A stretch of 64,000 bases of DNA from Streptomyces sp. Q6 (GTDB lineage: Bacteria; Actinomycetota; Actinomycetes; Streptomycetales; Streptomycetaceae), in assembly GCF_036967205.1 (NCBI RefSeq), contig NZ_CP146022.1, positions 8,370,001-8,434,000 of the forward strand. The letters run 5' to 3'. The notes beneath the pieces are model-generated. The model worked only from the letters and a program-made list of their open reading frames with translations, made no database searches and was not told where the DNA came from. Of the stretch, positions 17,645 to 25,698 are shown piece after piece (position 1 is the stretch's first letter; each line of letters opens with the position of its first letter). The position numbers were made by a program, and so were the translations under genes.

Positions 17645-18938
17645 CGGCTCCCTTCCGCCGGGACGGACACGAACGAGCCGAACGGCATCCCGCACTCCGG
17701 GGAGCCGACGCCTTGGTGTGCGGCGTGTGCGGCGTGCGAGGGGACCTTCACCGCGGTACGCATCAGAGCCACCAGACGCTCGCTCGCGACCGGGTCGACC
17801 GCCACCGAGTCCAGGTGGCGCAGGCCCTGTGCCACGAGCCGGGCGATCTTCTCCTCGACCAGCCGGGCGGCGCCGGTGGCGTCGAACACCTCCCGCACCT
17901 CGGCCAGTCCGCGGTCATCGAGGTCGGACCGGCCGAGCGAGCGGCGCAGGACGGCCAGGGCACGACGGTCGCCACCGCTCTCGGCCCGGGCCTGCGCCAC
18001 GGCGGCGAGATAGGTGGGCTTGCCCGAGCGGACGTCCTGTCCGGCCGGCTTGTCGTGCCGCGGGCCCCCGAAGACGTCGTCGAGGTCGTCGCGCAGTTGG
18101 AAGGCGAGCCCCGCGCACCGGCCCGCCGAACACAGGGCGCGCACGGTGTCCTCGTCCGCGCCGCCGAGGAGGGCACCGAGCTGGAGCGGCCGCTCCACCG
18201 TGTAGAGCGCGGTCTTGAGGCAGGCGGCGCGCACGGCCCGGCCGACCGAACGTTCCCGCGTGAACTCACCGTGGATGTCCAGATACTGGCCCGCCACCAT
18301 CTCCATGCGCATCCGGGCCCAGACCTCCCGTACGGCGCCGGCCCGCCCACGGGGCGGCTCCAGCGCCGCGACCTCGTCGTCGGCCCACGCGAGGGCCAGG
18401 TCGCCCGCGAGGATCGCGGCCGACTGCCCGAACCGTGCGCGGTCGACGCCGGACCCCGCCGGGGCGGGGAGGAGAGGGCGACATGCATCGCCGGGCGTCC
18501 GCGGCGCGTCGGCGCGGCGTCCATGATGTCGTCGTGGACCAGCGCGCAGGTCTGTATCAGTTCGAGGGCGGCCCCCAGGCGGAGCGCGGTCTCGGCCACC
18601 TCCGGTCCGGGCAGGCCGCACGCCCGCAGCCCCCACCACAGGTACCGGGGCCGCACCCGCCGACCACCGCTCAGCGCGAATCCGGCGACGCGCTCCGCCA
18701 CCTCCCGGCCGAACAGCTCGTCCACGGCCCTGGCCTGCCCGACACGGTCCCTGAGCACCGCGTCGAGACGGCGCTCCACGGCGCCGGCCACGTCCGCGTC
18801 GATCTCGCGCACGTACGCCGCCGCGGAACGGCCCGTCGCACGGGGGGCCGAGTCGGCGCCGGGCGTCCCGGCCCTTTCGTCCCACGCACGGCAGGACGCG
18901 CCTGCCGCGGTGGCGCCCACTGCATCGTCCGGGGGCAT
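17641..18938 (-). pseudogene. crtE: Geranylgeranyl diphosphate synthase CrtE, frameshifted
   Basis: The ATG at 18938 has GGAGGAG before it. The first frame gives a polyprenyl synthase N-terminus with ALSGGRRVRPRY and the first Asp-rich motif DDIMD (136-140), then RRGRPAMHVAL. Continuing protein is found in the next frame (RFGQSAAILAGDLALAWADD, second motif DDLDD, GKPTYL) to the stop at 17641. One extra C in the CCCC run near 18470 fuses them in frame as ...LSSPAPAGSGVDRARFGQ. Restored, the enzyme would have about 432 residues, including a loose N-terminal extension of about 40, and supply GGPP for CrtB. First gene of crtE-I-B-V. If the frameshift is real, pigment would depend on another GGPP synthase. 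Confidence 0.85.
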
Positions 18939-18981
18939 GCCTGGCTCCTCCGTGTCGTCACTCTGGAAGGTCTCGAAGGCA

Positions 18982-19012
18982 TTCCGCATACCTGCCACGA
19001 TCAGATGCGGAA
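18982..19012. promoter_or_regulatory. Inverted repeat in the divergent crtE/crtY promoter region
   Basis: TTCCGCAT (18982-18989) and ATGCGGAA (19005-19012) are exact reverse complements, 15 bp apart, in the gap between divergent crtE and crtY. This could be a shared operator for LitR or another regulator. I could not identify -35/-10 boxes with confidence. Confidence 0.5.
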
Positions 19013-19153
19013 GGGGCCGGTCAGCTGTGACCGTTCCGTCGGTACCCCCCGGACGAGCGATTCCTCTGGACCGGATGCGGCCCGCCGCATCCACCGGAGC
19101 CCCGGACGAGGAAGGGTGTGCAGGAAGCGGCGGGGCACGATCGGGAGGCGACT

Positions 19154-20383
19154 GTGGAGCGGGCGGACGTGGCGATCATCGGGGCCGGCGCCGCGGGCCT
19201 GTCACTCGCCGATCACCTCGCGCCCACCCCGCACGGCTCCCCGCTCACCGTGACCCTGATCGACGCTCCACCCGGCCCGCTGCGTCCGCCGCGGCGGACC
19301 TGGTGCTTCTGGGAGAGCGCGACGGGCCGCTACGACGAGGCCGTCACCGCGTCCTGGCGCACGCTGCGCGTGCACGGCCGCGACGGCCGCGCCGTCCAGG
19401 ACTCCCTCGGCCCGCTGCGCTACAAGATGATCCGCTCCGACGACTTCGAGGCACTGATCGACCGGCGGCTCGCGCACCGCCCCGGCTTCACCCGGCGCGA
19501 CGGCACGGTCGAGGCCGTCGAAGGCGCCGCCGACGGCGCCCGCGTGCTCCTGCGCGAACCCGGTGGCGCGCTGCGGACCGTCTCCGCCCGCTGGGTCTTC
19601 GACTCCCGCCCGCTCGACAGCCTGCCCCGCGCCCGCACGACGCTCCTCCAGCACTTCCGCGGATGGTTCCTGCGCACGCCGGAGCCCGCCTTCGACACCC
19701 GCGCTGTGGAGCTGATGGACTTCCGGACCCCGCAGCCCGAGCGCGGCCTCGCTTTCTGCTACATGCTGCCCACCAGCTCCCGGACCGCGTTGGTGGAGTA
19801 CACCCGGTTCTCCGCCTCGCTGCTCGCCGATGAGGAGTACGACCAGGCCCTGCGCTCCTACACGCGCCAGGTGCTCGGTCTGCGCGACATCGAGATCGAG
19901 GCGACCGAGGACGGGGTCATCCCCATGACCGACGCCCGGTTCGCGCGCCAGGTCGGCGACTCCGTCTTCCGGATCGGCACGGCCGGCGGTGCGACCAGGC
20001 CCTCGACCGGCTACACCTTCTCCACCATCCAGCGCCAGGCACGCGCGACGGCTCAGGCGCTCCTCGCCGGCCGCCGCCCCGTACCGCCCCGCCCGCACTC
20101 CCGGCGCTCCCTCGCGATGGACGCGGTCCTGCTGCACGGACTCGACAGCGGCCGTATCGACGGCGCCGCCTTCTTCACCCGCCTGTTCTCCCGCGTCCCG
20201 ATGGAGCGCCTTCTCGGCTTCCTCGACGGCGACACCACACTGCTCCAGGACATCGGTATCGGGCTGCGCGGACCGACAGGGCCGCTGCTGCGCAGTGCCG
20301 TCGCACTCCCGGCCGTCCCCCTGCGCGCCGCCCCCGGCCGCCGACCCCGCCCCCTTCAGGAGAACCATGCCGACCCTGCGTGA
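19154..20383 (+). CDS. crtY: Lycopene beta-cyclase (CrtY/CrtL family)
   Basis: A 409-residue flavoprotein that closes beta-ionone rings on lycopene to give beta-carotene. The N-terminal nucleotide-binding fold is DVAIIGAGAAGLSLADHL; family segments include RRTWCFWE, GGATRPSTGYTF and FYMLP-like CYMLPTS. The GTG at 19154 has GGGAGG 5 nt upstream. A second GTG at 19118 (GAGGAAGGG before it) would add 12 residues and is also possible. Its 3' end overlaps crtT by 17 bp. First gene of crtY-T-U, divergent from crtE. Confidence 0.93.
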   Translation: MERADVAIIGAGAAGLSLADHLAPTPHGSPLTVTLIDAPPGPLRPPRRTWCFWESATGRYDEAVTASWRTLRVHGRDGRAVQDSLGPLRYKMIRSDDFEALIDRRLAHRPGFTRRDGTVEAVEGAADGARVLLREPGGALRTVSARWVFDSRPLDSLPRARTTLLQHFRGWFLRTPEPAFDTRAVELMDFRTPQPERGLAFCYMLPTSSRTALVEYTRFSASLLADEEYDQALRSYTRQVLGLRDIEIEATEDGVIPMTDARFARQVGDSVFRIGTAGGATRPSTGYTFSTIQRQARATAQALLAGRRPVPPRPHSRRSLAMDAVLLHGLDSGRIDGAAFFTRLFSRVPMERLLGFLDGDTTLLQDIGIGLRGPTGPLLRSAVALPAVPLRAAPGRRPRPLQENHADPA

Positions 20384-21089
20384 CGCCTCCCTGGCCCAGG
20401 CGTTCGACCACGCCGCGCGCAGCTACGACGCACTCGTCGCCGCCAACCCCGGCTACCACTCCCACCTGCGGCGATCCGCCCGCCGACTCGGCCTGCCCGA
20501 CCGCGGGCGCGGGCTGCGCGTGCTGGACCTCGGGTGCGGCACCGGGGCGTCGACCGCCGCGCTGCTGTCCGTCCTGCCCGACGGGCACATCACCGCGGTC
20601 GACGCCTCCCGCGGGATGCTGGACCGGGCCGCCGCGAAACCCTGGCCGTCCACGGTCACCTTCACCCACACCCCGGCCGAACGGCTCGCCGAGGCGGGCG
20701 TGCACGGCCCCTTCGACGCGGTCTTCGCCGGGTACCTGTTCCGCAACACACGCGATCCCGACGCGGTCCTGCGCGCCGTGCGCGAGGTCCTCGCGCCGGG
20801 CGGACGGCTCGCCGTGCACGACTACACGCTCAGCGGCAAGCGGCGCCATCGCGCCCTGTGGTCCGCCGTCTGCGGCGCCCTGGTACCCGTGACGACCGCT
20901 CTCGGCGACGGGGCGCTGTACCGCCATCTCTGGCGCAGCGTCGTCGAGTTCGACACCGCCGACGAGTTCGCCGCCCGGCTGCGGGGCGCCGGATTCGAGG
21001 AGGTACGGATCCTGCCGCTGCCCGGGTGGCAGACCGGCATCGCCCACACCGTCGTGGGCCGGGTACCGAACGGAGCACCCCGGACGTGA
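20367..21089 (+). CDS. crtT: CrtT, SAM-dependent methyltransferase of the isorenieratene cluster
   Basis: A 240-residue UbiE/methyltransferase-11-like enzyme. Motif I is VLDLGCGTGASTAALL, with an acidic loop AVDASRGML and post-motif PGGRLAVHDYTLSG. AGGAG precedes the ATG at 20367, within the end of crtY. In Streptomyces crt clusters it always sits between the cyclase and crtU. Its role in carotenoid formation has not been settled; an accessory or C-methylation role was proposed from homology. The stop overlaps the crtU start (GTGA). Confidence 0.9.
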   Translation: MPTLRDASLAQAFDHAARSYDALVAANPGYHSHLRRSARRLGLPDRGRGLRVLDLGCGTGASTAALLSVLPDGHITAVDASRGMLDRAAAKPWPSTVTFTHTPAERLAEAGVHGPFDAVFAGYLFRNTRDPDAVLRAVREVLAPGGRLAVHDYTLSGKRRHRALWSAVCGALVPVTTALGDGALYRHLWRSVVEFDTADEFAARLRGAGFEEVRILPLPGWQTGIAHTVVGRVPNGAPRT

Positions 21090-22642
21090 GAAGCACCGCC
21101 GCCCTGCCGCACGGGGCGCGAGACCGCCACGCCCATCGCCTGCCCGCCCGCCCCGGCGCGCCCGAGGCGGTCGGCGAGCCACCCGCCGTCGCGGTCGTCG
21201 GCGGCGGGATCGCGGGCCTCGCGGCGGCGACCGCGCTCGCCGAGCGCGGCGTGCGCGTCACCGTCTTCGAGCGGGAACCGGCCCTCGGCGGGCGCCTCGC
21301 CGGCTGGACCACCACCTTGCAGGACGGCTCCAAGGTCACCATGAGCCGCGGCTTCCACGCGTTCTTCCGCCAGTACTACAACCTCCGCGCCCTGCTGCGC
21401 CGTTCGGACCCGCGCCTGGAGCGGCTCACCGCCCTCGCCGACTATCCGCTGCGGCACGCCAACGGCCTCCAGGACAGCTTCCGCCACGTCCCGCGCACGC
21501 CGCCGTGGAGCGCCCTCGGCTTCGCGCTCACCAGCCCGACCTTCCGGCCGGCCGATCTGCCCCGGATGAACGTGGGCGCGGCCCTCGCCCTCATGGACGT
21601 ACGGGTTCCCGACGTCTACGAGCGTCTCGACACCACCAGCGCGCACGACTTCCTCGGCGCGATCCGCTTTCCCGAGGCCGCCCACCATCTGGCGTTCGAG
21701 GTGTTCTCGCGCAGCTTCTTCGCCGATCCGCGCCGCCTGTCGGCCGCCGAGATGGTCCTGATGTTCCACATCTACTTCCTGGGATCGGCGGAGGGGCTCC
21801 TCTTCGACGTGCCCGACGATCCGTTCCCGGCCGCCCTGTGGGACCCGCTGGGCGGATACCTGGAGCGACTCGGCGTCGACGTGCGCGTCGCCGAGCCCGT
21901 CGACCGCGTCGCCCGGACCTCACGGGGCGGCTTCCGCGTGAGCGCCGGGCAGCGCGAGCGGACGTACGACGCCTGCGTGCTCGCACTCGACACCTCCGGC
22001 CTCCAGGCACTGGCGCGACAGAGTCCCGACCTCGCCGACGCCACCTGGCGGGAGCGGGTGGCACGGCTGCGGACCGCCCCGCCCTTCCTCGTCTCCCGTC
22101 TGTGGCTGGACCGCGCCGTCGCCCCCGACCGACCGGGATTCCTCGGCACCAGCGGCTTCGCCGGCCTGGACAACGTGAGCGTGCTCGACCGCTGGGAGCG
22201 CGAGGCGTCCCACTGGGCCCGCAGGACCGGCGGCTCGGTCGTCGAACTGCACGCGTACGCGGTCGAGGAGGGCGCGGACCGTTCCGCGGTGGAGCGGCGC
22301 TTCGTCGAGCAGCTGCACGCCGTCTACCCGGAGACACGGGACGCCCGGATCGTCGACGCGCGGCACGAGTGGCGGGACGACTGCCCGCTGTTCGCGGTGG
22401 GCGGCTACGCGGACCGCCCGGCCGTCCGCACGAGCGACCCGCACCTGATGGTCGCCGGGGATCTCGTCCGCACCGGGCTACCGGTGGCGCTGATGGAACG
22501 AGCGGCGACCAGCGGCCTGCTCGCCGCCAACGCGCTCCTCGACCGCTGGCGCTTGCAGGGCCACACCCTGTGGACGGTGCCGCTGCGGGGCCGCAGCGCT
22601 CTGCTCCGGAGCCTGGCGGGCCGTAGCGCCCGGCGCACTTGA
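21086..22642 (+). CDS. crtU: CrtU, beta-carotene desaturase/methyltransferase to isorenieratene
   Basis: A 518-residue FAD-dependent amine-oxidase-fold enzyme that desaturates and rearranges methyl groups of beta-ionone rings to aromatic rings. The FAD motif is VAVVGGGIAGLAAATALAE, followed by FEREPALGGRLAGW; the C-terminal FAD segment is LMVAGDLVRTGLPVALMERA. GTG 21086 overlaps the crtT stop. The first 30 residues, before the FAD motif, are an unconserved leader. Last gene of crtY-T-U. The set crtE-I-B-V/Y-T-U is diagnostic for isorenieratene producers. Confidence 0.93.
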   Translation: MRSTAALPHGARDRHAHRLPARPGAPEAVGEPPAVAVVGGGIAGLAAATALAERGVRVTVFEREPALGGRLAGWTTTLQDGSKVTMSRGFHAFFRQYYNLRALLRRSDPRLERLTALADYPLRHANGLQDSFRHVPRTPPWSALGFALTSPTFRPADLPRMNVGAALALMDVRVPDVYERLDTTSAHDFLGAIRFPEAAHHLAFEVFSRSFFADPRRLSAAEMVLMFHIYFLGSAEGLLFDVPDDPFPAALWDPLGGYLERLGVDVRVAEPVDRVARTSRGGFRVSAGQRERTYDACVLALDTSGLQALARQSPDLADATWRERVARLRTAPPFLVSRLWLDRAVAPDRPGFLGTSGFAGLDNVSVLDRWEREASHWARRTGGSVVELHAYAVEEGADRSAVERRFVEQLHAVYPETRDARIVDARHEWRDDCPLFAVGGYADRPAVRTSDPHLMVAGDLVRTGLPVALMERAATSGLLAANALLDRWRLQGHTLWTVPLRGRSALLRSLAGRSARRT

Positions 22643-22664
22643 GGCGAGGATCGCTCGCTCCACC

Positions 22665-22724
22665 ACCCGTACCGACACCTGTACCGACACCCTTATCGAC
22701 ACCCGTATCGACGTCCGTACTGAC
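22665..22724. repeat. Tandem repeat, 5 degenerate copies of 12 bp
   Basis: Five head-to-tail units of consensus ACCCGTACCGAC lie just after crtU: 22665-22676, 22677-22688, 22689-22700, 22701-22712 and 22713-22724, each with one to three changes. The repeats sit about 150 bp upstream of the fasciclin gene. They could be regulator half-sites (repeated GTAYCGAC) or simple sequence expansion. Confidence 0.85.
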
Positions 22725-22873
22725 ACCGACCGAGCGGCAAAAGTGAAGAAGTCCGGCATTTAGGGCATCCGTTCGGTCGTCGGCTCCGAATTACTCATGA
22801 GCGGACGCACACGAGACGCGCCACCCCCGGCCCGTCGGCGTCGGCTCTGGTCACCTCGAAGGAGCGTGTGATC

Positions 22874-23452
22874 ATGACCGCTCACCGTGCACGCAGCCAG
22901 GCACTGATCGCCGCGGCCGCGCTCGCCCTGCCCCTCACGCTGGCCGCCGTAGCACCGGCCGCCGCCGACGACATGGACGAGCCGTTCGGTCCGGCCTGCG
23001 CGTCGGTGCCCAAGGACGGAGCGGGATCGTTCGACGGCATGGCCGAGGACCCCGTCGCCACGGCCGCGTCCCACAATCCGGAACTGTCCACCCTCGTCAC
23101 CGCGGTGAAGAAGGCCGGGCTCGTCGACACCCTGAACAACGCGGACGACATCACCGTCTTCGCTCCCACCAACGACGCCTTCGCCAAGATCCCGAAGGCG
23201 GACCTCGACAAGGTGCTCAACGACAAGGAGCAGCTCACCAAGATCCTCACCTACCACGTCGTGGACGACGAGATCGGCAAGGACCAGCTGGCCGACGGAT
23301 CCTTCACGACCATGGAGGGCAGCAAGCTGACGACCGACGGTTCCAAGGACGCGTACAAGGTGAACGGCACCGCGAACGTGGTCTGCGGCGACGTCGCGAC
23401 CAGCAACGCCACGGTGCACATCATCGACTCCGTCCTCATGCCGAAGAGTTGA
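22874..23452 (+). CDS. Secreted fasciclin-domain protein
   Basis: A 192-residue protein with a Sec signal peptide (about 1-33, AAAALALPLTLAAVAPAAADD) and one FAS1 domain (about 60-190). Both FAS1 landmarks are present: ITVFAPTNDAFAKIP (H1-like) and a YHVVDDEI ... SNATVHIIDSVLMP end (H2-like). AAGGAG stands 9 nt before the ATG. FAS1 domains bind other cell-surface molecules, and in some prokaryotes and animals bind carotenoids or mediate adhesion. Its place between crtU and the photolyase, 19 bp before the latter, suggests co-regulation with the light island. Extracellular. Confidence 0.9.
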   Translation: MTAHRARSQALIAAAALALPLTLAAVAPAAADDMDEPFGPACASVPKDGAGSFDGMAEDPVATAASHNPELSTLVTAVKKAGLVDTLNNADDITVFAPTNDAFAKIPKADLDKVLNDKEQLTKILTYHVVDDEIGKDQLADGSFTTMEGSKLTTDGSKDAYKVNGTANVVCGDVATSNATVHIIDSVLMPKS

Positions 23453-23471
23453 GAGGCACGGAACACGCGAG

Positions 23472-24983
23472 ATGACAGCACACCGGTCCGCCGCGGTCCA
23501 CTGGATGTTCGGCGATCAGCTCGGCCCCCACTTCACCGACCCCGCGGGCGGCGGCCCGCCGCGCGACGCCCCACTGCTGATGATCGAGTCCCGCGCCGTC
23601 TTCGCACGGCGCCGCTTCCACCGGGCCAAGGCCCACCTGATCCTCTCGGCCATGCGGCACCGCGCGGCGGAACTCGGCGACCGCGTCCGGTACGTGAAGG
23701 CCGACACCTACCGCCAAGGGCTGCGGCAGGCCGTGGGCGACCGCCCCGTCACGGTGCACCACCCCACGTCCCGGGCGGCCCTCGACTTCGTCCGCGCACT
23801 GCCGTCCGTACGGGTCCTGCCCGCGCGCGGCTTCCTCGTGACGCACGACGCGTTCGAGCACTGGGCCGACGAGCGGACGGGGACGGGCGGACGGCTCCGG
23901 CAGGAGGACTTCTACCGCTGGGTGCGCCGGAGCCACGACCTGCTGATGGAGGGCGACCACCCGGCCGGCGGCCGCTGGAACCTGGACCACGACAACCGGG
24001 AACCCCCGCCCCGGGGCGCCACGGACCTCGGCGTCCCGGCGCCCTACCGCCCCCGGGAGAGCGAGATCGACGACGAGGTGCGCGCCGATCTGGACCGCTG
24101 GGCCCGTGACGGGGACATCGAGTTCGTCGGTGAGGACGGGCCGAGGCGCTTTCCCGCGACGCGCCGCGAGGCACTCGCCGCGCTGCGCCGCTTCGTCGAC
24201 CACCGGCTCCCCACCTTCGGCGCGCACGAGGACGCGATGCTCACGGGCGACCCCACGATGAGCCACAGCCTGCTGTCCTCCTCGCTCAACCTGGGTCTGC
24301 TGGACCCGGCGGAATGCGTCGAGCGGGCGCAGGACCGGTGGCGCTCCGGCGACGCGCCCCTCAACAGCGTCGAAGGGTTCGTACGACAGGTCGCCGGATG
24401 GCGCGAGTTCGTCTGGCACGTGTACTGGTACTTCGACGAGCGGTACCGGGAGGGCAACGCGCTCGGCCACCGGGCCCCGCTGCCGGACTGGTTCACGGAG
24501 CTCGACCCGGACGGCACCGACGCGCACTGCCTCGCCCACGTCCTGGAACAGGTCAGGACGACGGGCTGGACGCACCACATTCCGCGCCTGATGATCCTCG
24601 GCAGTCACGCGCTGCAACGCGGCTGGGAACCCGGCGCCGTCACGGACTGGTTCCACCGCAGCTTCGTCGACGGATACGACTGGGTCATGGTCCCCAACGT
24701 GGTGGGGATGTCCCAGTTCGCGGACGGCGGCCGCATGACCACCAAGCCGTACACGTCGGGCGGCGCGTACATCAACCGTATGAGCGACCTGTGCGGTTCC
24801 TGCCGCTTCAAGCCGACCGTACGGGTCGGCCCGGACGCCTGCCCGTTCACCGCCGGCTACTGGAATCTCCTCCACCGCCATCGGGAGCGCTTCTCCCGCA
24901 ACGCGCGCATGAGTCAGGCGGTAAGGGGCCTCGACCGCCTCTCCGACCTGGAGGCACTGCTGGAGCAGGAGCGGGCGCGGTAG
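23472..24983 (+). CDS. Iron-sulfur bacterial cryptochrome/photolyase (FeS-BCP, PhrB/CryB type)
   Basis: A 503-residue member of the photolyase-related (DPRP) family, which uses FAD and light and includes Agrobacterium PhrB (a (6-4) photolyase) and Rhodobacter CryB. Four Cys for the [4Fe-4S] cluster are seen: Cys353, Cys441, Cys444 and Cys457, the same spacing as in PhrB. The N-terminal antenna domain begins WMFGDQLGPHF. The FAD region includes GDPTMSHSLLSSSLNLGLL, NSVEGFVRQVAGWREF and NVVGMSQFADGG. It follows the fasciclin gene by 19 bp and sits inside the crt/lit island, so light-induced expression under LitS is a fair inference. DNA repair or a signalling role cannot be decided from sequence. 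Confidence 0.93.
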   Translation: MTAHRSAAVHWMFGDQLGPHFTDPAGGGPPRDAPLLMIESRAVFARRRFHRAKAHLILSAMRHRAAELGDRVRYVKADTYRQGLRQAVGDRPVTVHHPTSRAALDFVRALPSVRVLPARGFLVTHDAFEHWADERTGTGGRLRQEDFYRWVRRSHDLLMEGDHPAGGRWNLDHDNREPPPRGATDLGVPAPYRPRESEIDDEVRADLDRWARDGDIEFVGEDGPRRFPATRREALAALRRFVDHRLPTFGAHEDAMLTGDPTMSHSLLSSSLNLGLLDPAECVERAQDRWRSGDAPLNSVEGFVRQVAGWREFVWHVYWYFDERYREGNALGHRAPLPDWFTELDPDGTDAHCLAHVLEQVRTTGWTHHIPRLMILGSHALQRGWEPGAVTDWFHRSFVDGYDWVMVPNVVGMSQFADGGRMTTKPYTSGGAYINRMSDLCGSCRFKPTVRVGPDACPFTAGYWNLLHRHRERFSRNARMSQAVRGLDRLSDLEALLEQERAR

Positions 24984-25134
24984 ACGCGGAGCGGCCCCGC
25001 CGAACGGTGAGGGCTCAAGGGCGTGGGACGAAAACAGGATGTTCCGAGATGAATGCAACCGAAAGGAGCCGACGAACAGAAGCAGGGGAGAGGGGGCACG
25101 AAGAGCGGCATGCGATCAGAGAGGTGCCCGCATC

Positions 25135-25698
25135 ATGGAGCTCAAGGACGAACTTCCTGTCGACCACAAGCTGGCGCAGGTCTACCGCTGGGGCGCCGCG
25201 TTCTGCGGCGTCGTACTCCTGGTCTTCGGCCTGCTCGGGTTCGCCGACCAGCTGAGTCCCTTCAACACGGATGGCAGCCGGATCGCCGGTATGAGCACGA
25301 ACGGCGTGCTGAGCCTCATCTCCGTCGTGGTCGGGCTCGCCCTCATCGCCGGCGGAATCATCGGCGGCAACATCGCGTCGACCCTGAACATGACCGTGGG
25401 CACCCTGTTCCTGATCAGTGGCTTCGTCCACATCTTCATCCTGGACAAGGGCGCGAACGTACTCGACTTCGGCATGACCAACGTCATCTTCAGCTTCGTG
25501 ATGGGGCTGGTCATCCTCACGTTCGGCATGTACGGGCGCGTGTCCAGCAGGCTGCCGCACGACAACCCGTACTGGCGTCGGCGCCACCCGCGTGAGGCGG
25601 CGCGGGAGGCCGCGGCCCGTCGCGCTCTCCAGGCGGGCGGCCCCGCCGCACTCGCCCGGCGCGTACCGTCCGGGACCCTCGGCGCGGGATCCGAATGA
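25135..25698 (+). CDS. DUF4383 membrane protein
   Basis: 187 residues with four membrane segments (about 18-38, 58-80, 86-105, 115-137) and a cytoplasmic Arg/Ala-rich tail. HKLAQVYRWGAAFCGVVLLVFGLLGF and the NMTVGTLFLISGFVHIFIL region fit DUF4383; function unknown. Upstream of ATG 25135 a GAGAGG lies about 10 nt away. The stop overlaps the next gene's start (ATGA), so both are coupled. About 150 bp separate it from the photolyase. Confidence 0.8.
   Translation: MELKDELPVDHKLAQVYRWGAAFCGVVLLVFGLLGFADQLSPFNTDGSRIAGMSTNGVLSLISVVVGLALIAGGIIGGNIASTLNMTVGTLFLISGFVHIFILDKGANVLDFGMTNVIFSFVMGLVILTFGMYGRVSSRLPHDNPYWRRRHPREAAREAAARRALQAGGPAALARRVPSGTLGAGSE

Noticed and set aside
17641-18938. Two separate genes for crtE halves
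   Set aside because: Each half lacks one of the two Asp-rich motifs and together they make exactly one polyprenyl synthase.
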